64,000 nucleotides of DNA from NCBI GenBank assembly GCA_016302315.1, contig JAEDNW010000001.1, positions 1 to 64,000 on the forward strand. Direction: 5' to 3'. The notes under the pieces were generated by a model, which worked only from the letters and a program-made list of their open reading frames with translations, did no database searches and had not been told where the DNA came from. Positions 32,644-41,721 of this stretch are shown in pieces. Source of the stretch: UBA1724 sp016302315 (lineage in GTDB: Bacteria > Verrucomicrobiota > Lentisphaeria > Oligosphaerales > Oligosphaeraceae). The translations under genes and the position numbers were made by a program. Every line of letters starts with the position of its first letter. Positions within the stretch are counted from its first letter, which is position 1.

Positions 32644-34800
32644 ATGTCGCCCACCTATCGTGATCTCCATGCCCTGGACGAGCTTTTCGCCCAGGCCCCC
32701 AAGACCCCCGCCACCTGCGAAACCCTGGCCCAGCTCCTGAATGCCGCCCCCTCCCGGGCCCACGCCTGGCCTCCCTCCCTCCAGCTGGGCTGGAAGACTC
32801 ACGCCGTCAAATATTTCCAGAGCCTCCCCGAAGACGCCCCCCTCGCCACCCCCCAGCGCAACCTCCTGCAGGCCATGCTGAACATGGGACTGGATGACGA
32901 CGGCGAGCACAAGCTCTATCTGCGCCGCTTCTACATCCGCCTCTTCCACACCCTCCATCCCCAGTGCCCCAATGCCGAGGGAATCCTCCAGGTCCTGGGC
33001 CTCACCCTGGACAGCCCCGCCCCGGTGCTGGCGGCCGCCGCCAAACTCCAGGTCTTCCATGCCCTCCGCCCGGGCGTCCGCCTCTGGCTCCCCAACCTGG
33101 GCCTGAACACCGTCCAGGAAGTGAGTGAGCAGCACGGCAACATCACCCTGGCGGAAGATCCCGAGCGACGGCTTTCCCTGGGGGATCTCCTGGGACGCTG
33201 CGTCGTGCTGCTGGCCGACGGCGTCATGGAGTCCCTGGTGCTGAAGAAGAAGGTCTCCTTTGCCAGCCTGCCTGAACTCTACCAGGCCGCCTGCGACAGC
33301 ATCGTCACCTGCCAGGAACCCTCCCAGTCCCTGGTGGACAAGATCCTGGTTCCCACCTACTACGGGGTGGCGGAGCTGCGGGCCATGTGCTCCTCCCAGA
33401 AGCAGGAGAGCCAGGGCGGCGAGAAGAACCAGACCCTCCTGGCCGGGCGCTGGGACTACAGCCGTTCTCTGGTGGAGATGCTGGGGCGCCTGGAGAAGAC
33501 CGGGATTCCCGAAGGAGGGGACTGGAACCGGGACAACCTGAAGACCATTTTTGCCCGGGAGGCGGGGCGTCCCGAGATGGCGGTCCGCTGTGCCAGCGCC
33601 CTTTCGGTGCTTTTCCAGAACAGCCTGACCCGGGACCTGATCCAGGAGCTTTGCCAGGAGCTGAAGGAGCAGTTCCTGCCCTGGCACGACCTGGCGCTTT
33701 TCATCAGCGTCTCCGACGCCCTTCCCGGCAAATATGTGGCCAACTGGTTTGCCCTGAGCCGGAGCATTGCCGGAGCCGAATACCTCATGGAAGGCACCCT
33801 GCAGATGCCCTGCCATCTCTGGGCCTACACCGAGAAGATCCTGGACGCCGAGGAGAGAAAGGCCTTTGAGGCCCGCTTCTTCCGGGATTTCAAGGAAGGC
33901 CGGGCCACGGCGGACCACTTCATGTGGCTGTGGAAGAAGGTCAAGCCCAGCGAAGAGCGCGCCAACTTCCTCTCCAACAGCGACCTCCTCTTCAAGACCC
34001 TCCACCGGGATGTCAAGGGGAACTACCTGAAGAGCCAGCGCAATCTCCGCAAGGCTCTGCTGGACAGCGAGGAGTTCCTCTACGAGGTGGTGAAGGCCCA
34101 GACGGAAGTGAAGGGCAAGGGCTCCGACAAGAAGCGGGTGCTGATGGACCAGGGTGACCTGAACGCCATCCGGGCCCTGGTGCGCTGCGCCAAGCGCATG
34201 CCCCTGCTGGACACCCGGGAGAAGCAATCCCTCCTGGTGAAGATCGCCCGCATCAGCGAGGAGGCCAAGGCCATTGTGGAGGAGAATGTGGCCACCCAGG
34301 TGAAGCAGACCATCGACCGCCTCACCTCCCTGCGCAGCTACCGCCAGCTCCAGGCGGACCTGGAGAAACTCCTCAACGAGGAAATCCCCGCCAACACCGC
34401 CGCCATCGAAGACGCCCGCTCCCGGGGAGACCTCTCCGAAAACTCCGAATACAAGTACGCCAAGGAAGTGCAGAGGAATCTGGCCCGCCGCCGGAGCAAG
34501 CTCCAGCAGGAACTCAGCCTCTGCCAGCCCATGGACTTCTCCACCCAGGAAGTGGGCGAATACGTCATCCCCGGAAGTGTCATCACGCTCCGGGAAGGAG
34601 ACGGCACCGTCAGCCAGATCACCCTCCTGGGCCTCTACGACGGCGACAGCCAGAAGAACTGGTATTCCTACGACTCCCCCATGGGACGCATCCTGCTGGG
34701 GAACAAGGTGGAGGACGAGGTCACCCTTCCCTCGGGCAAGGCGGCGGTCATCCAGGCTATCTCTCCCCTGCCCCAGGAAACCCTGGACTTCCTCCGGTAG
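32644..34800 (+). CDS. greA: Transcription elongation factor GreA with long N-terminal extension
   Basis: A 718-residue protein whose last 160 residues are GreA/GreB: an antiparallel coiled coil beginning near residue 562 (YRQLQADLEKLLNEEIPANT), with the tip GDLSENSEYKYAKE near residue 593 carrying the acidic residues that reach the polymerase active site, and a FKBP-like C domain (GSVITLREGD, SPMGRILLGNKVEDEVTLP). Normal GreA is about 158 residues. The extra 560 residues are helical and without a domain name that I recognise; a similar extended GreA of about 715 residues is known in Chlamydia. It restarts backtracked RNA polymerase; the extension's role is unknown. The long N-terminal part is in one frame, so no assembly error is implied. 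Confidence 0.9.
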   Translation: MSPTYRDLHALDELFAQAPKTPATCETLAQLLNAAPSRAHAWPPSLQLGWKTHAVKYFQSLPEDAPLATPQRNLLQAMLNMGLDDDGEHKLYLRRFYIRLFHTLHPQCPNAEGILQVLGLTLDSPAPVLAAAAKLQVFHALRPGVRLWLPNLGLNTVQEVSEQHGNITLAEDPERRLSLGDLLGRCVVLLADGVMESLVLKKKVSFASLPELYQAACDSIVTCQEPSQSLVDKILVPTYYGVAELRAMCSSQKQESQGGEKNQTLLAGRWDYSRSLVEMLGRLEKTGIPEGGDWNRDNLKTIFAREAGRPEMAVRCASALSVLFQNSLTRDLIQELCQELKEQFLPWHDLALFISVSDALPGKYVANWFALSRSIAGAEYLMEGTLQMPCHLWAYTEKILDAEERKAFEARFFRDFKEGRATADHFMWLWKKVKPSEERANFLSNSDLLFKTLHRDVKGNYLKSQRNLRKALLDSEEFLYEVVKAQTEVKGKGSDKKRVLMDQGDLNAIRALVRCAKRMPLLDTREKQSLLVKIARISEEAKAIVEENVATQVKQTIDRLTSLRSYRQLQADLEKLLNEEIPANTAAIEDARSRGDLSENSEYKYAKEVQRNLARRRSKLQQELSLCQPMDFSTQEVGEYVIPGSVITLREGDGTVSQITLLGLYDGDSQKNWYSYDSPMGRILLGNKVEDEVTLPSGKAAVIQAISPLPQETLDFLR

Positions 34801-34888
34801 TCGTCGCCTCCCCCACCCCCTCCTCCCCCTCTCCGCAGCCCGGGGGGGAGGAAGGGGACCCTTTCGGGGGAAACAAGCGTCTTCTGTC

Positions 34889-34923
34889 TCCCCTCGCCGG
34901 AGATTTCCGGAAGAAAGAGGGGA
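34889..34923 (+). terminator. Possible hairpin after greA
   Basis: TCCCCTC (34889-34895) pairs with GAGGGGA (34917-34923), and the loop contains a nested CCGGA/TCCGG. It is 90 nt after the greA stop. No T-run follows, so termination is uncertain. Confidence 0.35.
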
Positions 34924-34961
34924 GATGTCCCTAAAATTCAGAGAAAGCCCCTGTCTTCTGC

Positions 34962-34990
34962 TTGGCGAAGGTCGGGGAGCAGAGTATATT
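34962..34990 (+). promoter_or_regulatory. Sigma70-like promoter of the nucleotidyltransferase/nitroreductase gene
   Basis: TTGGCG (34962-34967) and TATATT (34985-34990) are separated by 17 nt, the optimal spacing. They lie about 80 nt before the ATG at 35070 in an otherwise GC-rich gap following greA. Confidence 0.5.
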
Positions 34991-35069
34991 CCTGTTTCGC
35001 ACCTGCTCCTTCCTGGCCCTTTCCCCTCCTGCCCCGTCTTTGGAAGGACACGGACCCCCCTTCGCCTTC

Positions 35070-36095
35070 ATGATTCCCTCGGAAAAAATCATTCCTTTTG
35101 ACCAGCTGCCGCAGTGGCGGGAGTCCCTCCGCCGGGAGAACCGGCGTCTGGTGGTCACCAACGGGGTCTTTGACCTGATGCACCGGGGGCACGCCGAATA
35201 TCTGACCCAGGCGGCCGCCCTGGGCGATGCGCTGCTGGTGCTGGTGAACGATGACGCCAGCGTCACCGCCCTCAAGGGGCCCAGCCGTCCCATTCTTTCC
35301 CAGGAGGACCGGGCCTTTCTGCTGGCCTCCCTGGAATGCGTGGCCGCTGTCTCCATCTTTCCGGGCCCCCAGGCTACGGAGGCGTTGCGCCGCAGTGCCC
35401 CGGATCTGTATGTCAAGGGAGGGGACTACACGCCGGAGACCCTCAACCGGGATGAGTTCCAGGCTCTGCAGGCCTGCGGGAGCCAGATCCGGATTCTTCC
35501 CCTGGTTCCCGGATGCTCCACTTCGGGCATTGTGAAAAAGCTGCGCCAGGACAACCCGGAGAAGGACGCCGAGGCTCTGGACCGCCGTCTGCAGCCCATC
35601 TTCCGCCGGCGTTCCATCCGCACCTTCCTTCCCCGCACCGTGGAGCAGCAGGAAATCGGTCTTCTGCTGGAGGCCGCCATGGCGGCCCCCTCCGCCAAGG
35701 CCTGCTACCCCGCCCACTTCCTGGTGCTGACGGACCCGGAAGAGCGGAAAGCCACGGCCAAGTGTCTGCCCAACGGCGCCTTCCTGGCCCAGGCACCCCT
35801 GGGGATCCTGGTCTGCGGAGATCAGGAAAAGAGCTGCCACCAGGCCCTCTCCTATCTCATCCAGGACTGCTCCGCCGCCGTGGAAAACCTGCTCCTGGCC
35901 GCCAGCATGCTGGGCCTGGGAGCCTGCTGGCTGGGCGTCCACCCCAATGAAGACCGGGTGACCGCCCTGCGCACCCATTTCCATCTGCCTCCTTCCATCA
36001 TCCCCGTGGCCGCCGTGGCCCTGGGATGGCCCGGAGAGAGCAAGCCTCCCCGCACGAACTACCAGCCCGAACAGGTGCACGTGAACCTCTGGTGA
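35070..36095 (+). CDS. Fused cytidylyltransferase-type (HldE C-domain/RfaE2) and nitroreductase protein
   Basis: A 341-residue two-domain protein. Residues 1-160 match the ADP-heptose synthase nucleotidyltransferase domain (HldE C-terminal part/RfaE2): VVTNGVFDLMHRGH with HxGH at 38-41, VNDDASVTALKGPSRPI, LECVAAVSIF, YVKGGDY, LVPGCSTSGIV. Residues about 177-341 match the nitroreductase family: RRSIRTFLP, AAMAAPSAKACYP for FMN binding, QDCSAAVENLLLAASMLGLGACWLGV and IIPVAAVALGWPGE. The two are in one frame. The first half would adenylylate heptose-1-phosphate for lipopolysaccharide; the second reduces an unknown substrate with NAD(P)H. I am not aware of this fusion as a standard architecture. 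ATG 35070 begins the nucleotidyltransferase; the upstream extension has no homology. The next gene starts 10 nt downstream. Confidence 0.85.
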   Translation: MIPSEKIIPFDQLPQWRESLRRENRRLVVTNGVFDLMHRGHAEYLTQAAALGDALLVLVNDDASVTALKGPSRPILSQEDRAFLLASLECVAAVSIFPGPQATEALRRSAPDLYVKGGDYTPETLNRDEFQALQACGSQIRILPLVPGCSTSGIVKKLRQDNPEKDAEALDRRLQPIFRRRSIRTFLPRTVEQQEIGLLLEAAMAAPSAKACYPAHFLVLTDPEERKATAKCLPNGAFLAQAPLGILVCGDQEKSCHQALSYLIQDCSAAVENLLLAASMLGLGACWLGVHPNEDRVTALRTHFHLPPSIIPVAAVALGWPGESKPPRTNYQPEQVHVNLW

Positions 36096-36105
36096 TCCCG
36101 CCGCC

Positions 36106-36843
36106 ATGACCGTCACCCTATCCGCTTCATCCCAACCCCTGACCCAGGAGCAGAAGAACCGGCGCTTCCAACGCCGGTGGGATTTCTTCGTGCTGCTTAC
36201 CCTGATCTTCTTCTCCCTGGCTCTCTTCCTCCCGGTGCTGGTGACCCGGAGGCCCGTCCCCTGGCGTCCCCCAGACCGCAATTCCTTCGTCCGCTCCATC
36301 CAGGCCGCCTTCGCTCCACAGGACCACAAGGCCTGGACCCCCACCGCCACGGTCTCCCTGGTGCTGGACTACTTCTCCTTCGGTGACGACCACCTGGTCT
36401 TCTACCGCGTCCACAGCCTGCTGGGGCATCTGCTCAAGACCGCCATGCTCTGGCTGCTGCTGCGCCGCCTCCGGGTTTCCGGCCACTTTGCCATGGGCTT
36501 TGCCTTCCTGGTGACCATATGGCCCAGCCGCATCGAGGCCGTCATAACCCCCCATATGCGAGGCGTCATCGCCCTGACCCTCTTCTGCTATCTGGCCATG
36601 TTCCTGGCCACCTACCTGAACTCCCCGTACTGGCACTTCTGGATGGCGGGATGCGCCATCTCCTGCGTCTTTGCCGTGGGGGCCTCTCCCTGGGCGGCGC
36701 TTCTGCTGACGGCCATTCCCTCCGTCGCCTGGTGGTGCACCCCCCGGGGAAGCGAGTTCCGCTGGCAGCGTCTGATCCTTCCGGAGCTGACCCTGATCGG
36801 CTGCCTTCTGCTCTCCTTCCGGATGTCCGGCTACCTTGGGTAA
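36106..36843 (+). CDS. GT-C-like integral membrane protein
   Basis: A 245-residue protein with about six membrane spans. Residues about 75-150 show a pattern close to the membrane domain of large TPR-containing O-glycosyltransferases: WTPTATVSLVLDYFSFG, then HSLLGHLLKTAMLWLLLRRL and TIWPSRIEAV, where that family has RPLT...DY...H...HP...EAV. It lacks the N-terminal catalytic Asp motif and the TPR tail, so it is either a shortened relative or an inactive one. It is 10 nt behind the HldE-nitroreductase gene and may share its transcript. An envelope glycan role is plausible but unproven. Confidence 0.6.
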   Translation: MTVTLSASSQPLTQEQKNRRFQRRWDFFVLLTLIFFSLALFLPVLVTRRPVPWRPPDRNSFVRSIQAAFAPQDHKAWTPTATVSLVLDYFSFGDDHLVFYRVHSLLGHLLKTAMLWLLLRRLRVSGHFAMGFAFLVTIWPSRIEAVITPHMRGVIALTLFCYLAMFLATYLNSPYWHFWMAGCAISCVFAVGASPWAALLLTAIPSVAWWCTPRGSEFRWQRLILPELTLIGCLLLSFRMSGYLG

Positions 36844-36927
36844 CCGGAGTGTTCCCCAGGCGATCCTTCCCACCCCATTGATTCCCGAATCCACCCCCAA
36901 CCCGAATCCCTTCCCCGCCTCTTCTCC

Positions 36928-37971
36928 ATGAAAAATCTTCTCTTCCTCTTTTCCTTCTGCCTCCTGCTGCCTCTCCTCCGGGCCGACCGCATTGTCCTGA
37001 ACGACGGCTCCGTCCTCAACGGAACCCTGAAGAGCATCACCAACGGGACGCTGGTCCTGGCCACCGACTACGCCGGCGAGCTGAAGATTCCTGCCCAGCG
37101 GGTGGTGAAGCTGGACACTGTGGGGGCGGTGGAGATCGCCACCCAGGACGGGCAGCGCATCCAGGGGCGTCTGAACACCCAGGAAGCGGCCGCCCCCGCC
37201 CCTGGCGAGACCACCGGCGAGGCCCCTGCGGCCGCCCCCACGGCCCTGGCCCTGGGGAACGTGAAGTATCTGTGGACGGCGGGCATGGAAGATCCCACCC
37301 TGCCTCCCTCCCGGAAGTGGGACGGGGAATTCTCCCTGGACATCTCCGGCAAGACCGGCAACTCCGAGAAGTTCAACGGCGGAGCGGGCGCCATCGCCAC
37401 CCTCACCGGTCCGGTGGACAAGCTGAAGCTCTACGCCAATGCCAGCTACGGGAGAGAGGACCACAACACCAATACCAAGAAGTATCTGGCCGGGGCGGAC
37501 TATGAGCGTCAGCTGCTGGAGTCCCCCGCCACCTGGTATGTGAACGGGGAACTGGAGCAGCAGCCCACCAGCGGCCTGCGCCTCCGTCAGGAAGTGGGCG
37601 CCGGTCTTGGCTACTACCTCTTCCAGCGGGAGAACAGCAGCCTGCGCCTCCGTGCCGGTCTCTCCGCCAAGGCCCGGAAGTACACCGACGGCAGCCACAA
37701 CGACGCCATGGGCGGCCAGCTGGCCCTGCACTACGAGCGGAATATCCAGGAGTGGGGCAAGTGGGTCACCGACCTGACCTTCCAGCCCTCCTGGGAGAAC
37801 TTCCACGACTACCGGGCCCTCCATGAATCCTCCCTGGACATCCCCCTGGTCTTCCAGTATCCTCTGAGCCTCCGCCTGGGCATCTCCAACGAATACAACA
37901 GCCGGGTCTCCGAGGGTTCCGAGCGCATGGAAACCAGCTACTTCGCCAAGATGGTCTTCAAGTGGAAGTAG
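36928..37971 (+). CDS. DUF481-type outer-membrane protein (YdiY-like)
   Basis: A 347-residue exported protein. The signal peptide is MKNLLFLFSFCLLLPLLRA, followed by DRIVLNDGSVLNGTLKSI, an opening shared by DUF481 and related SH3-like surface proteins. After an Ala/Pro/Thr linker (about 85-105) comes a barrel-like region with alternating strands: WDGEFSLDISGKTGNSE, LKLYANASYGRED, WYVNGELEQQPTSG, GLGYYLFQRENSSLRLRAGLS, and a C terminus MVFKWK. The GNSE/TGNSEK segment is typical of DUF481. Function is unknown in most members; a DUF481 protein would be an outer-membrane barrel. No obvious substrate from context. Confidence 0.78.
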   Translation: MKNLLFLFSFCLLLPLLRADRIVLNDGSVLNGTLKSITNGTLVLATDYAGELKIPAQRVVKLDTVGAVEIATQDGQRIQGRLNTQEAAAPAPGETTGEAPAAAPTALALGNVKYLWTAGMEDPTLPPSRKWDGEFSLDISGKTGNSEKFNGGAGAIATLTGPVDKLKLYANASYGREDHNTNTKKYLAGADYERQLLESPATWYVNGELEQQPTSGLRLRQEVGAGLGYYLFQRENSSLRLRAGLSAKARKYTDGSHNDAMGGQLALHYERNIQEWGKWVTDLTFQPSWENFHDYRALHESSLDIPLVFQYPLSLRLGISNEYNSRVSEGSERMETSYFAKMVFKWK

Positions 37972-38074
37972 TCCTTCCCCGGGGACTCCCCGGCCCCTTC
38001 TTTATCCCATGACTTCGGCGCCCTGCCCCTTCCTTCCCGGGAGGGAGGGGGCGCCGTTGCGCTTTTCCCGTCCC

Positions 38075-40144
38075 ATGGAGATTCTTGCCCCTGTCAATGC
38101 CGCCACCCTGGATGCCGCCCTGGAAGCCGGGGCGGATGCGGTGTATTTCGGCCTCAAGCGCCTGAACGCCCGGCGTGGTGCGCTGAATTTCACCCAGGAT
38201 GAGCTGCCTGGCGTGGTGGAGAAGATCCACCGGCATGGCGCCAAGGCCCATCTGGCCCTGAACATCGACCTCACCCAGCGGGAGCTGGGGCTGGCGGCGC
38301 GCACCCTGGCCCTGGCCACGGCCACCGGAGTCGATGCGGTCATCGTCCGGGATCCGGCCATTCTTGCCCTTCGTTCCCGTTTTCCCCGGCTGGAATTTCA
38401 TCTCAGCACCCAGTCGGGGGTTTCCTCCCTTGCCGGCGTGCGCATGGCCCGGGCGCTGGGATGCGACCGTGTGGTGCTGGCCCGGGAGATGACCCGGGAG
38501 GAGATTTCCGCCTGCTGCCGGGAGGGAGGGATTGCCATTGAAGTCTTTGTGCAGGGGGCCCTTTGCTTCTGCGCCTCGGGGCACTGTCTTCTATCCAGCT
38601 GGGTGGGAGGGCGCAGTGGCAACCGGGGCGCCTGCGCTTCCCCCTGCCGGGTGGCCTGGCGCAGAGAGGGGGGAGAAGGTTCCGAGGGGCATCCCCTTTC
38701 CATGAAGGATCTCTGCCTGGTGGAACGCCTTCCCGAACTCCAGGAAATGGGGGTGGCCTCCCTGAAGATCGAGGGGCGTCTGAAATCCGCCGCCTGGGTT
38801 TCCCAGGCCGTGGGGCTCTATGTGGCCGCCAGGAAGGGAAGCCAGCCCCTCTCCCTTCTGAAGGAACAGGCCGAGACCCTGGGCGGATACACAGGACGCT
38901 CCCTGACGGAAGGATACTATGCCGGCCAGCAGGAGGGGCTGACGGACATCAGCCTGGGGCGGGGCAGAAAGGCCGCGCCTTCCCCCGGCCTCGTCCCTGC
39001 GCCCGCAGAAGCCCCGGCCCCTTCCCCCACGCTGCTCCTCCAGGTGACCCAGGATGACAGGGGAGGCACCTGCTTCCAATGCCAGCTGGGAAGCCTCTCC
39101 CAGAATCTCCGCATTCCTCCCCAGCGCATCCCCAATCCCCGGCGCGCCCTTTCTCTGGGGGAAATTCTCCCGCAAGCCCGGCTTCTGCTGGCCTCCCTGC
39201 CCCACCAGCTCCAGGTGCAGGAAGACCTGGAATCCCTTCCTCTTCCCCGGCGCTGCCAGGATACCATCCTCCAGTTCCTCCAGGAATTCCTGCGGCGGGC
39301 CACCAAGGAGGATGACGGCACCATCCGCCAGGATCTCTCCCCCGAACTCCAGGAGAGCCTGCGCCCCCTGACCCCTTCCCCGGAAAACCGGCTTCCCCTG
39401 GGGGGAACGCCCCCGAAGATCTTCCGCCTGCGGCTCAGCCAGATCCCGGCGTTTCTCCAGCAGCCTCCGCCCTCCAGTTTTTCCCTGGTGATCACCCTCC
39501 AGGGCGAGGAATCCCCGGAGGCCCTGGAGGCGGCCCTGGCCCCTCTCTCCCTGCCCCCGGGCACCCTGACCCTCGCCCTCCCCGCCGTCTGCCACGACGA
39601 AACCCTGGCCGCCCTGGCGCCCCTGGTGGACTGGGCACGGCAGCGGGGCCATCTTCTGGAGGCCAATTCCTGGGACACCCTGGAAGTCTGCCGGAGCCAT
39701 CAGGCTCCCTTCGCCACTGGCCAGGGCCTGGCCATCCTGAATGCCCAGGCCGCCGCCTTCCTGCAGCAGTTGGGGGCCCGGTGGTGCGCCGCCTCCTGGG
39801 AGATGGACCAGAAACAGCTCCAGGAGCTTTGCGCCCAATGCCCCGCGCCTCTCGCTGTGACTCTCTTCAGCCGCCCGCCCCTCATGGTCACCCGGGCCCG
39901 TCTCCCCGAGGTCTTCCCGCCGGGAGAAATCCTCCAGGACGCCAGGGGGATTCGGCTGCGCCACGGACGCGAGGGGGAATCCACAGTGCTGCGGCCGGTC
40001 ATCCCCATGGACTGGCGGGGCCTGCGGGATGGGAAAATCCGGGCCTTCCGCTGGGAGGCGGACCTCACAGGGCTGGACACGCCGGTGCTGCCGCCCCCGG
40101 AGGCCGCCCCCTTCCTCTTCAACTTCGACCGCACCCTCCGCTGA
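38075..40144 (+). CDS. U32-family peptidase-like protein (RlhA/YegQ type)
   Basis: A 689-residue member of peptidase family U32, several of which act in hydroxylation of rRNA or tRNA rather than proteolysis. The start MEILAPVNAATLDAALEAGADAVYFG is the family start, followed by the cysteine-rich signature CFCASGHCLLSSWVGG and SGNRGACASPCR (about 164-192), which probably ligates an iron-sulfur cluster. SMKDLCLVERLPELQEMGVASLKIEGR is another conserved block. The C-terminal 350 residues are a more divergent half, as in long U32 proteins. An upstream ATG at 38009 would add 22 residues; the internal ATG was preferred for its match to the family. RNA-modification activity is inferred, not shown. Confidence 0.82.
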   Translation: MEILAPVNAATLDAALEAGADAVYFGLKRLNARRGALNFTQDELPGVVEKIHRHGAKAHLALNIDLTQRELGLAARTLALATATGVDAVIVRDPAILALRSRFPRLEFHLSTQSGVSSLAGVRMARALGCDRVVLAREMTREEISACCREGGIAIEVFVQGALCFCASGHCLLSSWVGGRSGNRGACASPCRVAWRREGGEGSEGHPLSMKDLCLVERLPELQEMGVASLKIEGRLKSAAWVSQAVGLYVAARKGSQPLSLLKEQAETLGGYTGRSLTEGYYAGQQEGLTDISLGRGRKAAPSPGLVPAPAEAPAPSPTLLLQVTQDDRGGTCFQCQLGSLSQNLRIPPQRIPNPRRALSLGEILPQARLLLASLPHQLQVQEDLESLPLPRRCQDTILQFLQEFLRRATKEDDGTIRQDLSPELQESLRPLTPSPENRLPLGGTPPKIFRLRLSQIPAFLQQPPPSSFSLVITLQGEESPEALEAALAPLSLPPGTLTLALPAVCHDETLAALAPLVDWARQRGHLLEANSWDTLEVCRSHQAPFATGQGLAILNAQAAAFLQQLGARWCAASWEMDQKQLQELCAQCPAPLAVTLFSRPPLMVTRARLPEVFPPGEILQDARGIRLRHGREGESTVLRPVIPMDWRGLRDGKIRAFRWEADLTGLDTPVLPPPEAAPFLFNFDRTLR

Positions 40145-40155
40145 CCACCATCACC

Positions 40156-41706
40156 ATGCATCACTTCCTCCCCCTCCTCCTGCTGACCGCCCTGATCCTC
40201 CTTTCCCCGGGACGCACCGGCCTTCTCCTGGCCGCCTCCCCCGGCGACTACGTCACCTACGAGCGCTTCGGAGCCAAGGGGGACGGGAAGGAGAACGACC
40301 TGCCCGCCATCCGGGCAGCCCACCAATACGCCAACGAGCGCAACCTGCCGGTGCGGGCAAAAGCCGACGGGTGCTATCGGATCGGGGCCGGGGAGCCCGC
40401 CATCATCAAGACCGACACGGACTTCCAGAACGCCCGCTTCCTCATTGACGACAGCCAGCTCACCGTCAAGGAGGGGCAGAAGAATGTCTTCCGGGTGGAG
40501 TCGGACATTCCCCCCTGGGACGTGACGGTGCCCGCCCCCCTGCGCCAGGGAGCCGGCAATCTGGGGGTGGTGCTGCCCTATCGGGCCCTGGTGGTGATCT
40601 ACAACAAGAACCAGAGTCATTTCATCCGTCTGGGCCTCAATCAGAACAACGGGGTGTCCGCCTCGGACACCATCCTGGTGGAGAAAGACGGCACCATCCA
40701 TGCCTCCACCCCCCTGCTCTGGGATTTTCCCCAAATCACCTCCGCCAAGGCCTATTCCGTGGAGGACCGCCCCATCGTCATCCGGGGAGGCATCTTCACC
40801 ACCATCGCCAACCGGGCCGAGTCCAAATACACCTATCATTCCCGGGGCATCCAGATCCTGCGCTCCAATGTCATTCTGGAGAACCACTCCCACTACGTGA
40901 CCGGAGAAGGCCCCCAGGGCGCCCCCTATAGCGGCTTCTTCTCCTTCCAGACCTGCTACAACGGAGTGCTGCGGAACTGCCGGGTCAGCGGCCACAAGAT
41001 CTACTCCACCATTGGCTCCGCAGGAAAGCCCGTCACCATGGGCACCTACGACCTGGGGGCCGAACGGGCGGTGCAGCTGGTCTTCCAGAATGTGGAGCAA
41101 ATCAACAACATCCATGACACCACCAAATGGGGCATCATGGGCACCAACTTCTGCCGGAACCTTGTGTTGGAGGGATGCACCCTCTCCCGCTTCGACGCCC
41201 ACCAGGGCGTGGCCAATGTGACCATCCGCAACTGCGTCCTGGGCCACGCCGGCATCAATCTCATCGGCTACGGCAACGTCCTTCTGGAAAACACCTGGGT
41301 CCACAGCTCCTGGCTCATGAATCTCCGGGGAGACTACGGGTCCACCTGGCGGGGAAATCTCACCGTGCGCAACTGCGTCCTGGCGCCGCCCAAGACCAGC
41401 TCCCGGGCCGGCATCCTCAACGGATACAATGTCGGCACCCACGATTTCGGATATCCATGCTTCATGCCCGAAACCATCACCCTCCAGAACCTGACCATCT
41501 TGGACAAGTCCCCCAAGGGCAACATCCCCGTCTTCTTCTTCGCCGATTTCCTCCAGGGCCGGGGGACGCCGGGGCCGATTCCCTACCTGCGCACCCGTCA
41601 GGTTCTCCTTCAGAACGTAGCCACGGAGAGCGGATCCCCCATCTCCCTTTCCCCCAATCCCTCCTTCTTCTCCCAGACCCAAATCCTTCCCCTGCCCGCC
41701 CGCTAG
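40156..41706 (+). CDS. Secreted parallel beta-helix protein (pectate lyase-superfamily fold)
   Basis: A 516-residue exported protein, signal peptide about 1-28 (MHHFLPLLLLTALILLSPGR). It starts with VTYERFGAKGDGKENDLPAIRAAHQYAN, the N-terminal segment of Pectate_lyase_3/rhamnogalacturonase-type beta-helix enzymes. Later short repeats such as NVILENHSHYV, NGVLRNCRVSG, NLVLEGCTLSRF, NVTIRNCVLGHAG and NLTVRNCVLAP are successive helix rungs. It may be a lyase, hydrolase or epimerase of plant or microbial polysaccharide; catalytic residues cannot be assigned. It lies 12 nt after the U32 gene and shortly before a lipoprotein and an ABC transporter pair. The nearby rhamnose genes make a pectin-related role attractive but unproven. 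Confidence 0.78.
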   Translation: MHHFLPLLLLTALILLSPGRTGLLLAASPGDYVTYERFGAKGDGKENDLPAIRAAHQYANERNLPVRAKADGCYRIGAGEPAIIKTDTDFQNARFLIDDSQLTVKEGQKNVFRVESDIPPWDVTVPAPLRQGAGNLGVVLPYRALVVIYNKNQSHFIRLGLNQNNGVSASDTILVEKDGTIHASTPLLWDFPQITSAKAYSVEDRPIVIRGGIFTTIANRAESKYTYHSRGIQILRSNVILENHSHYVTGEGPQGAPYSGFFSFQTCYNGVLRNCRVSGHKIYSTIGSAGKPVTMGTYDLGAERAVQLVFQNVEQINNIHDTTKWGIMGTNFCRNLVLEGCTLSRFDAHQGVANVTIRNCVLGHAGINLIGYGNVLLENTWVHSSWLMNLRGDYGSTWRGNLTVRNCVLAPPKTSSRAGILNGYNVGTHDFGYPCFMPETITLQNLTILDKSPKGNIPVFFFADFLQGRGTPGPIPYLRTRQVLLQNVATESGSPISLSPNPSFFSQTQILPLPAR

Positions 41707-41721
41707 GGAGAATCCCCCATC

